The position numbers were made by a program, and so were the translations under genes. The notes beneath the pieces are model-generated. The model saw nothing but the letters and a program-made list of their open reading frames with translations, searched no databases and had not been told where the DNA came from. 31,355 bases of DNA from Bacteriovoracaceae bacterium UBA6261 (GTDB lineage Bacteria > Bdellovibrionota > Bacteriovoracia > Bacteriovoracales > Bacteriovoracaceae): contig DJVH01000077.1 of NCBI GenBank assembly GCA_002440825.1, positions 1 to 31,355 of the forward strand. Direction: 5' to 3'. The first letter of the stretch is position 1; each line of letters opens with the position of its first letter. Below, piece after piece: positions 25,759-31,355 of this stretch.

Positions 25759-26703
25759 TCAAATTTTTGAAAAAGATTTTAATTTAATGAGCTCAAAATA
25801 GGTCATTGCTCTTTCTTCACTTTGACGAAAGATCTTATAGCGGACAATACCTGTCCAAATCCCTAAACCATAAAAAAGATGAGCAAGACCAAAAACAAAT
25901 GGTGCCATTAAAACTTCTGGACACAATCCAAGTTTGAGCAAAGTGAACAGAGCAATAATTGTAAGATAAACAAGCAAGGGAAGTATTATCACCCCATTCA
26001 TTGGATTCAAAAAAACCAGAACTGCGTAGAGAACTAAAAATGCCGGAATTAAAAAAAGCAAATCTTCCCTGTTAAAAAGAAGATGTTTCGCTCGCCCCTT
26101 ACCGTAGCAGATCATTTGCTCGAGAAGGTCTGCGATATTTTTTCTTGGTAATCTAAAGACCGCTGCCGTTGGTTCGTAAAGGGCCTTTACGCGATTGCGT
26201 TTTAAAAATTCGTTTTCTTCACCTGGATAAAAATTCTTATTAAATCCTCCGGCATCGAGAAAATAAGCCTTCTGAACAAAAAAATTGGAAAGGATTAATT
26301 CTTTTTCATCTGTGAGTCTAGTTGAACCAGTGGCATTGTATCGACTACGGAAGGGACCGATTCCAAGAGGTGAAGTAAAAAACAATTGGAGGACACGATT
26401 CCATTCATCTTTTTCAGGGCTGAGCAACGAAGGTCCACCCAAAATTTTTATCTCAGGATTGCGAGTGGCAAGTTCTGCGTATTTTTTTAACAGGTCCGGC
26501 CGTGGGTCAGAATCATTATCCAGGAAAAGCAGGTATTCTCCACCTGCTGCCTCGGCCAGCTTGTTTCGCTGCAAAGAGGGATTATCTCCAACTCCGACAA
26601 GGACTTCAAAATCATAGTCGTCAGATTCAAGCATCTGAGCATGTTTTAAAGCAATATCCTTCTCCAGATATTGTCGCGTGACTATCAGAACACTGATCTG
26701 CAA
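25759..26703 (-). CDS. Family 2 glycosyltransferase with C-terminal membrane helices
   Basis: This 314-residue protein has a GT-A fold N-terminal half: ISVLIVTR at the start, the metal-binding LFLDNDSDPRP (about residues 74-84), GPSLLSPE, and an ED-type motif GEENEFLKR in the catalytic region (about 181-189). Three hydrophobic segments follow (about 221-285), so it is membrane-attached. It probably moves a nucleotide-sugar onto a lipid-linked or surface acceptor. It begins with TTG at 26703 (GGGG about 8 bases before) and lies in the same run as the ABC genes and pilD. Pilin or surface-polymer glycosylation is a positional guess. Confidence 0.85.
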   Translation of the reverse strand: MQISVLIVTRQYLEKDIALKHAQMLESDDYDFEVLVGVGDNPSLQRNKLAEAAGGEYLLFLDNDSDPRPDLLKKYAELATRNPEIKILGGPSLLSPEKDEWNRVLQLFFTSPLGIGPFRSRYNATGSTRLTDEKELILSNFFVQKAYFLDAGGFNKNFYPGEENEFLKRNRVKALYEPTAAVFRLPRKNIADLLEQMICYGKGRAKHLLFNREDLLFLIPAFLVLYAVLVFLNPMNGVIILPLLVYLTIIALFTLLKLGLCPEVLMAPFVFGLAHLFYGLGIWTGIVRYKIFRQSEERAMTYFELIKLKSFSKI

Positions 26704-26741
26704 AGATTTTCCCCGAGTCTGTTAAATTATTAGTTAAATGA

Positions 26742-26747
26742 TATAAT
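26742..26747 (+). promoter_or_regulatory. Candidate -10 box of the plus-strand TPR gene
   Basis: A perfect TATAAT lies 9 bases before the GTG and 15 before the in-frame ATG of the plus-strand gene. There is no recognisable Shine-Dalgarno and only a weak -35 (CTGTTA at 26719-26724, 17-base spacing). Transcription from here would give a nearly leaderless mRNA. Confidence 0.45.
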
Positions 26748-26755
26748 GAATATCT

Positions 26756-27583
26756 GTGAAAATGAGTAATCTTTTTAAAAAAATCTTACCCTATGCTTCA
26801 GTTGGTTTTCTCCTGGCCGGTGCTTATGCAGTCAACGTCCATAACGAAAAGCCAATGATGTATATTTCCAAACAAGATCAAACAATCAATTTTGATTCAA
26901 CTCTTTATCGTTATTTCAATCTTGGATTAAAAAGACTTTTATCTTCCACCCTCTGGGTATCAACCATTATTGAAAGTGATATTGAACATTACAAACAAAA
27001 AGATCTAAACTCATGGATGTATCTGCGCTTCAATATTATTTCTGAGCTTGAGCCGGATTTTTATGAAAATTACGCTTTTGGTGGTGTTTATCTTTCCATC
27101 ATCAAAGATGATATTCCTGGTGCTTCAAAAATTTTCAACAAAGGTCTGCTGAGATACCCTACAGATTACACACTTCTTCGGGATGCGAGTTATCACTTTT
27201 TCTTTGAGGCAAAAGATTATAAACGCGCATACGAAATTACTAAAAGCTTAAAGCAGCATCATCCTAAAAAACTAGAACTGGTGGGGATGATCACAAAGCT
27301 TGAAGCTGAACACGGCAAGCTTGAAGACGCTTTAACAATGCTCAATGAATTTCAAAAGAATTTTCCCAAGGGTACGTTGATTGGCGATAAGGTTTTTTTA
27401 AACCGCTATGCTTTAAAAGCAGAACTCGATTTGAAATGTCTGAATGTGGAAAAAAGACCTGACTGTTCTTTGGTTGACCTGGAAGGAGTCCCCTATATTA
27501 AAACCTCTGAGGGGTTTAAGGCCACCAAGAGCTGGATTCCTTATCGTCGCAAATCTATGACTAAAAAAAATGAGGCGCTATAA
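26756..27583 (+). CDS. Membrane-anchored TPR protein inside the pil cluster
   Basis: This is the only plus-strand gene of the window: 275 residues with an N-terminal membrane segment (about 10-26) acting as an uncleaved anchor or signal. TPR-like helices follow (YAFGGVYLSIIKDDIPGASKIFNKGLLRYP, then YHFFFEAKDYKRAYEITKSL and a third), and the C terminus is basic. GTG 26756 and ATG 26762 are both possible starts; neither has a Shine-Dalgarno. It lies between pilA and the ABC transporter genes, about where Myxococcus has pilG, but inverted. I cannot establish homology to PilG. Its TAA is inside the hairpin that terminates pilA. It is probably periplasmic or membrane-associated and linked to piliation only by position. 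Confidence 0.85.
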   Translation: MKMSNLFKKILPYASVGFLLAGAYAVNVHNEKPMMYISKQDQTINFDSTLYRYFNLGLKRLLSSTLWVSTIIESDIEHYKQKDLNSWMYLRFNIISELEPDFYENYAFGGVYLSIIKDDIPGASKIFNKGLLRYPTDYTLLRDASYHFFFEAKDYKRAYEITKSLKQHHPKKLELVGMITKLEAEHGKLEDALTMLNEFQKNFPKGTLIGDKVFLNRYALKAELDLKCLNVEKRPDCSLVDLEGVPYIKTSEGFKATKSWIPYRRKSMTKKNEAL

Positions 27584-27593
27584 AAGCGCCTCA
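27563..27593 (-). terminator. Terminator of pilA, shared with the convergent TPR gene end
   Basis: A 9-base-pair stem TGAGGCGCT/AGCGCCTCA (27571-27593) with an ATAAA loop is followed on the minus strand by eight T (27563-27570), a textbook terminator for pilA 25 bases past its stop. The plus-strand gene's TAA lies in the loop, and the plus-strand T run is weak (TTAATAT). Confidence 0.93.
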
Positions 27594-27618
27594 TTAATAT
27601 CTAAACTCTAATTAGAAA

Positions 27619-28173
27619 TTAGTAACCTGGTGTAATATTGTTAAGAGCTTTTGTATGAGAAATTGTCCACTGGTCTCTTGTTACAGTAGATGAAATTGAT
27701 CCTGCTGCCCCTGCTGTAAATCCGTTTTGTACTGCTGCAGAAGTTGGTAAGTGTGAAGTTGCTGAAGGCTTGTTCGCACTAACAACACCAAGTAGTGTTG
27801 CGGGAAGGAATGCGATGTCACCGACTGCTGGAGCTGCTGAAATTGTAGTACCTGCAGCACAGTTAGTGTAACCAGGGTTTAATGCTGTAGCATCGAATCC
27901 AGAAGCGAAACCGATTGCATAGTAACCACGTGGTGATTGCTCATAACCCATCGTTAGTAAACATGTCGCATACGTATCCCAGTCTGCATTCGATCCAACT
28001 TCAGTATTATAGAGAGAAGCAAGCTGGATTTTTGCTTCAGATTGTTTTGATTTTGCTTGATACTTTTTAAAATTCGGAACCGCGATAGCTGACAAGATAC
28101 CAATAATCGCAACAACGACCATCAGCTCTACGAGCGTAAACCCTAGCTCGCTTTTTAAAAGCCACTTTTTCAT
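27619..28173 (-). CDS. pilA: Type IV major pilin PilA (prepilin)
   Basis: This 184-residue prepilin has an 11-residue leader ending in Gly (MKKWLLKSELG), then the mature N terminus FTLVELMVVVAIIGILSAIAVP with Phe1 and Glu5, the PilD substrate and polymerisation helix. The globular part has two cysteines (71 and 105), probably one internal disulfide, and a Gly/Ala/Ser/Thr-rich C-terminal half ending DQWTISHTKALNNITPGY, as in delta-type pilins. The frame extends 7 codons upstream with a TTG, but the ATG at 28173 has AGGAGAAGGG directly before it. It has its own leader and a strong terminator, consistent with a highly expressed monocistronic pilin gene. A pseudopilin is possible but less likely. 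Confidence 0.95.
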   Translation of the reverse strand: MKKWLLKSELGFTLVELMVVVAIIGILSAIAVPNFKKYQAKSKQSEAKIQLASLYNTEVGSNADWDTYATCLLTMGYEQSPRGYYAIGFASGFDATALNPGYTNCAAGTTISAAPAVGDIAFLPATLLGVVSANKPSATSHLPTSAAVQNGFTAGAAGSISSTVTRDQWTISHTKALNNITPGY

Positions 28174-28190
28174 ACCCTTCTCCTGTTTTA

Positions 28191-28207
28191 CCAAAATTAA
28201 GATTTGG
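28191..28207. repeat. Palindrome 1 of a covarying pair in the pilA leader
   Basis: CCAAA-ATTAAGA-TTTGG (plus strand), 5-base-pair arms around a 7-base core, lies 18 bases before the pilA ATG and next to its ribosome-binding site. It shares its 13-base centre with the copy at 28238-28254, while the outermost two pairs differ compensatorily. Confidence 0.7.
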
Positions 28208-28237
28208 CAATTGTTTCAATTACACATTCACGTCTTC

Positions 28238-28254
28238 GTAAAATTAAGATTTAC
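28238..28254. repeat. Palindrome 2 of a covarying pair in the pilA leader
   Basis: GTAAA-ATTAAGA-TTTAC (plus strand) has the same core as the copy at 28191-28207, starting 47 bases away. TTTACCAAAA is also repeated at both sites. This could be a paired operator or two RNA stem-loops in the 5' leader. Confidence 0.7.
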
Positions 28255-28277
28255 CAAAACCCTGCAATGTAACTTTA

Positions 28278-28283
28278 ATTATA
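28278..28283 (-). promoter_or_regulatory. Candidate -10 box of pilA
   Basis: A perfect TATAAT on the minus strand lies about 105 bases before the pilA ATG, giving a leader of about 100 bases that contains both palindromes. No convincing -35 and no sigma-54 GG-N10-GC element is seen in the 164-base gap. Confidence 0.45.
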
Positions 28284-28337
28284 ATATACCTTGATATTGA
28301 TTTAGTTTCGGCAGAAATTGCCTAAACCTTTAATATT

Positions 28338-29561
28338 CTAGCCCCCCGAAGCTCCTGCCGACATAAACATTGGCAGATACATGGCAACTAATATTGTCGC
28401 TATGATACCTCCGAGAACAACAATAATGATTGGTTCCAGCATCTTAGTCATGGAAGAAACCAGTTCGTCTACCTCATCTTCGAAAACCTGGGCCACCCTC
28501 AACAACATCTGGTCAATCTGACCTGTCTGCTCTCCCACCCGGATCATCTGGGTTACCAGTTCAGGGAAATACTCGATCTTGCTCAGAGGTTCTGTCAGTG
28601 TCTTTCCTTCCATGACTTTTTTCTTCACTTCTTTAATGTCATTAGCGATGACTGTGCTGTCGAGGGTCTCAATACAAATATCAAGTGCATCAATCAACGC
28701 AACACCGGCACCAAGAAGAGTCGAAAGCGTATTAGAAAAAGATGAAAGGTTTGCTTTGACAATAACCTGGCCGAACAATGGAAAACGCATGCTCACGTTG
28801 TCCCAGAAAATTTTCCCTGTAGGTGTCTTGATATAAGATACAAAGGAGGCGATCGCCACAAAAAAAGCAGGGACCATAACAGGAGAATACGTCCCAAAAA
28901 ATTCCGACGCATCAATAACGAATGAAGTGATCCAGGGCAATTCCTGTCCGGTTTCTTTCAACATCCCTACGAACTGAGGAACAACGAAGACCATCATCGC
29001 CCAAATAACAACCATACCAACCAAAGTTACAATTGTTGGATACATCATTGCTGATTTAATCTGAGATTTTGTCTTCTGCTGCTTTTCCATATGCGTGGAA
29101 AGCTTTTTTAAGATCTGATCGAGAATACCACCGGCTTCACCGGCCTTTACTAGATTGCAATAAAGTTTATCAAATCCTTTTTGAGCCTGCATTGCTTCTG
29201 CAATGGTTTTCCCTTCTCCAACATCCGCTGCAATTTTTTTAATGGCCAGCTTTAATGACGGATTTTTTTCCGCGCGATAGAGAATTTCGAGTGACTGAAG
29301 AATAGGAACCCCCGCGCTGATCATAATCGCGAGCTGTTTAGTAAAGTTGCTGAGATCTTTTGCTCCAATAGCCGAAGCAAAACCCTTATCAACCATCCAC
29401 ATTCCCAAATCGAATTCAAGAATAGTTGGTGGGATAATTTTTTTTACACGAACACCCTGAACACGCAGAATTTTTCGCACTTCTTTTTCAGAAGCCGCAT
29501 CTACTTGTCCGAGAATTTTTTTACCGTTTGGATCGACGGCTTCGTATTTATAAATTGCCAT
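28338..29561 (-). CDS. pilC: Type IV pilus inner-membrane platform protein PilC
   Basis: This 407-residue member of the GspF/PilC family has two repeated cytoplasmic helical domains. Each has the family signature: SNFTKQLAIMISAGVPILQSLEIL in the first and SSFSNTLSTLLGAGVALIDALDI in the second. There are membrane helices near 170-195, 215-235 and 375-398. It is the platform on which the PilB and PilT motors act. The N terminus MAIYKYEAVDPNGKK is typical, so the ATG at 29561 is kept although no strong Shine-Dalgarno is visible. It begins 6 bases after pilT and ends before the pilA leader; pilS and pilR, common here in related clusters, are absent. Confidence 0.96.
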   Translation of the reverse strand: MAIYKYEAVDPNGKKILGQVDAASEKEVRKILRVQGVRVKKIIPPTILEFDLGMWMVDKGFASAIGAKDLSNFTKQLAIMISAGVPILQSLEILYRAEKNPSLKLAIKKIAADVGEGKTIAEAMQAQKGFDKLYCNLVKAGEAGGILDQILKKLSTHMEKQQKTKSQIKSAMMYPTIVTLVGMVVIWAMMVFVVPQFVGMLKETGQELPWITSFVIDASEFFGTYSPVMVPAFFVAIASFVSYIKTPTGKIFWDNVSMRFPLFGQVIVKANLSSFSNTLSTLLGAGVALIDALDICIETLDSTVIANDIKEVKKKVMEGKTLTEPLSKIEYFPELVTQMIRVGEQTGQIDQMLLRVAQVFEDEVDELVSSMTKMLEPIIIVVLGGIIATILVAMYLPMFMSAGASGG

Positions 29562-29567
29562 GAGAAA

Positions 29568-30716
29568 TTATTTTACCTTAATACCCAATTGTGTGGCCAA
29601 TTCCTCGGGTGCTGTTGAATAGCTGAGGGCTACCTCTGCACTGATTGCACCGGCCTCAACGTGTTTTTTCAAACTCTGGTTCATTGTCACCATACCCGTC
29701 TTATCTTGTCCGATCTGCATTTGTGAATAAACCTGGTGAAGCTTATCTTCGCGGATCAGGTTGCGTATACCCGGAGTCGGAGTGAGAATTTCCATTGCTG
29801 CTACTCGACCTTTTTCATATGACTTTGCAATCAGCTGCTGAGAGACAATTCCCTGAAGAACGAAAGACAACAATGTTCTAATCTGAATTTGTTGATGGGC
29901 CGGAAAAACGTTGATAACACGGTTGATGGTCTGAACACACGAGTTGGTGTGAAGTGTACCGAAAACCAAGTGACCCGTTTCTGCGATCGTCAAAGCTGCT
30001 TCAATCGTTTCCATATCACGAAGCTCTCCCACCAGAACAATGTCCGGATCCTGACGAAGAAGAGACTTCAAAGCATTATGGAAAGTTAAAGAATCTGTTC
30101 CAATTTCTCTTTGGTTCACAAGACAGCTTTTATGAGCGTGAACAAATTCGACGGGATCCTCTAGAGTAATAATGTGCCCAGCTTCGTTTTGGTTAAGATA
30201 GTCAATCAAAGATGCAAGAGTTGTCGACTTACCTGAACCAGTCGGACCTGTAACCAGAATAAGACCGTTGGAAACATCACACATCTTTAACAAAATATTG
30301 GGCAAATTGAGTGCTTTAAAGTCAGGAATAATACTGGGAATAATACGGAAGACAGCAGCGACTGCGCCTTTGGAATTAAACACGTTCGCACGAAAACGAG
30401 CCAGTCCCTTAATCCCAAATGAGAAATCAAGTTCGAGTTTTTTTTCAAATTCATTTTTTTGATCTTCTGTAAGAATCTGATAGATCAATCTTTTTGTATC
30501 TTCACCTGTCAGAGGTGTAGTTTTGACTTTAATAATTTCACCGTGGACTCTCAATCCAGGTGACGTCCCTGATGTGATATGTAAGTCAGAAGCATTACTG
30601 TCTACCATCAATTTGAAGAGCTGTTGAATTTTCAGACTCTCGTTTCCAATTGATTGAGCAGTTCCGGTTTGAGTCAACCTCGTTGAAGCCCTGCTGCTTG
30701 TATTGTCTTCACTCAT
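29568..30716 (-). CDS. pilT: Type IV pilus retraction ATPase PilT
   Basis: This 382-residue hexameric motor depolymerises the pilus. It has an N-terminal PAS-like domain (SDLHITSGTSPGLRVHGE), Walker A GPTGSGKST (157-165), an Asp box, Walker B with catalytic Glu231 (DIVLVGELRD), His box GHLVFGTLHT (248-257) and the PilT-specific GIRNLIRE (316-323, normally AIRNLIRE), which distinguishes it from PilB. About 28 Ser/Thr/Gln-rich residues precede the usual PilT start and look disordered. AGGTGA precedes the ATG. It lies 7 bases after pilB and 6 before pilC. Confidence 0.97.
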   Translation of the reverse strand: MSEDNTSSRASTRLTQTGTAQSIGNESLKIQQLFKLMVDSNASDLHITSGTSPGLRVHGEIIKVKTTPLTGEDTKRLIYQILTEDQKNEFEKKLELDFSFGIKGLARFRANVFNSKGAVAAVFRIIPSIIPDFKALNLPNILLKMCDVSNGLILVTGPTGSGKSTTLASLIDYLNQNEAGHIITLEDPVEFVHAHKSCLVNQREIGTDSLTFHNALKSLLRQDPDIVLVGELRDMETIEAALTIAETGHLVFGTLHTNSCVQTINRVINVFPAHQQIQIRTLLSFVLQGIVSQQLIAKSYEKGRVAAMEILTPTPGIRNLIREDKLHQVYSQMQIGQDKTGMVTMNQSLKKHVEAGAISAEVALSYSTAPEELATQLGIKVK

Positions 30717-30723
30717 TTTTCAC

Positions 30724-31355
30724 CTACAATTTATCCGAAGCCGAATTAGATATCGCTTCATCCAGAGTTGTTAATCCTTGAGCCACTTTCGTCAAAGCAC
30801 ACATTCTAAGAGTCTTCATTCCTTCCTTGATGGCCTGTCTTTTGATTTCATCACTAGAACCATTTCGTAAAAGAATCTCTTTAATCATTGGTGTAACTTC
30901 GAGAACTTCGTAAATCGCCACACGACCTTTGTAACCAGTGTTGTTGCAAGTCGCACAACCTTTACCTTTATAAACTGTTATTTTTTGAGCTGACGCTGGA
31001 GAAATTCCACACGAGACCAGCATTTCGGGTGTCACACTTGGATCAACATCCTTACAGTCTTTACAAATTCTCCGGCACAGTCTTTGGGCAACAACTACGT
31101 TTAAGGCAGCAGCAACGAGGAAGGGCTCAATCTCCATATTCACCAAACGGGTAATTGTACTTGGAGCATCGTTAGTGTGAAGAGTAGATAAAACAAGGTG
31201 ACCAGTAAGAGCTGCTTCAATGGCAATCTCACCAACTTCTCCGTCTCGAATCTCCCCAACCATGATAATGTCCGGATCCTGACGAAGAAACGATTTAAGT
31301 GCAGCTGCAAAGGTTAAACCTATATCTTTTTTGACGTTGACCTGGTTGATCCCCT
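30724..31355 (-). CDS. pilB: Type IV pilus assembly ATPase PilB, C-terminal part (runs off window)
   Basis: These are the last 209 residues of the extension motor; the N-terminal domains and Walker A lie beyond the right edge. The frame stays open to position 31355, so the internal Met near 31263 is not the start. Visible features are an arginine-finger/Asp-box region (GINQVNVKKDIGLTF), Walker B LRQDPDIIMVGEIRD, His box GHLVLSTLHTNDA, the CRRICKDC and CATC cysteines that bind zinc in PilB, and NTGYKGRVAIYEVL. All are diagnostic of PilB/GspE. It is followed by pilT at 7 bases, heading the pilB-T-C run. Confidence 0.97.
   Translation of the reverse strand, partial: GINQVNVKKDIGLTFAAALKSFLRQDPDIIMVGEIRDGEVGEIAIEAALTGHLVLSTLHTNDAPSTITRLVNMEIEPFLVAAALNVVVAQRLCRRICKDCKDVDPSVTPEMLVSCGISPASAQKITVYKGKGCATCNNTGYKGRVAIYEVLEVTPMIKEILLRNGSSDEIKRQAIKEGMKTLRMCALTKVAQGLTTLDEAISNSASDKL

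Noticed and set aside
28174..28337. Sigma-54 promoter for pilA, common in other type IV pilus systems
   Set aside because: I scanned the 164-base gap on the minus strand for GG-N10-GC and TGGCA-N7-TTGC and found no acceptable match; this agrees with the absence of pilR.
30724..31263. A complete 179-residue short GspE-like protein
   Set aside because: The frame is open to the window edge and the residues before the internal Met match PilB, so it is the C-terminal part of a larger gene.

Overview
The window looks like chromosomal sequence from a Gram-negative, AT-rich bacterium (roughly 40% GC by eye) that makes type IV pili. The best guess is a predatory or related Bdellovibrionota member of the Bacteriovorax/Peredibacter type. 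Reasons: the pil cluster has a Myxococcus-like order including an ABC transporter, outer-membrane genes (TamB plus an Omp85 barrel) are present, and GC is lower than in Bdellovibrio bacteriovorus. This is inference from gene content, not a sequence search. All genes but one lie on the minus strand, packed with short gaps or stop/start overlaps, and no stretch over 300 bases lacks a gene. I saw no tRNA, rRNA, IS element, CRISPR array or prophage.

Layout from left to right (transcription mostly right to left). 1-4.4 kb: the 5' part of lon, an exported AMIN-like protein, a matrixin-type metalloprotease with a C-terminal Gly-rich/membrane/basic tail, and its overlapping membrane-anchored partner. 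4.5-7.1 kb: a divergent UvrA-like double ABC ATPase in which one of the two ATP sites looks degenerate. 7.2-8.1 kb: rplM-rpsI. 8.2-15.9 kb: an operon of a TPR-like protein, TamB and a five-POTRA Omp85 protein, an outer-membrane insertion/lipid-transport module. 16.0-18.4 kb: a TPR protein, aroQ and efp, placed directly behind pilQ.

18.4-31.4 kb is a type IV pilus locus, read on the minus strand as pilB (partial), pilT, pilC, pilA, [inverted TPR gene], GT2 glycosyltransferase, ABC ATPase, ABC permease, pilD, pilM, pilN, pilO, pilP, pilQ. This is close to the Myxococcus xanthus order pilB-T-C-S-R-A-G-H-I-D-M-N-O-P-Q. Differences: the pilS/pilR regulators are absent, a glycosyltransferase has been gained, and a plus-strand TPR membrane protein occupies about the place of pilG. 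Together these genes encode the extension and retraction motors (PilB, PilT), platform (PilC), pilin (PilA), prepilin peptidase (PilD), alignment complex (PilM-P) and outer-membrane secretin (PilQ).

The points most worth following up are the asymmetric UvrA-like ATPase, two covarying palindromes in the pilA leader, the protease/partner pair with C-terminal anchors, and the remodelled pilG-pilH-pilI region. Several promoters are proposed from perfect TATAAT hexamers with poor -35 boxes and should be taken as candidates only.
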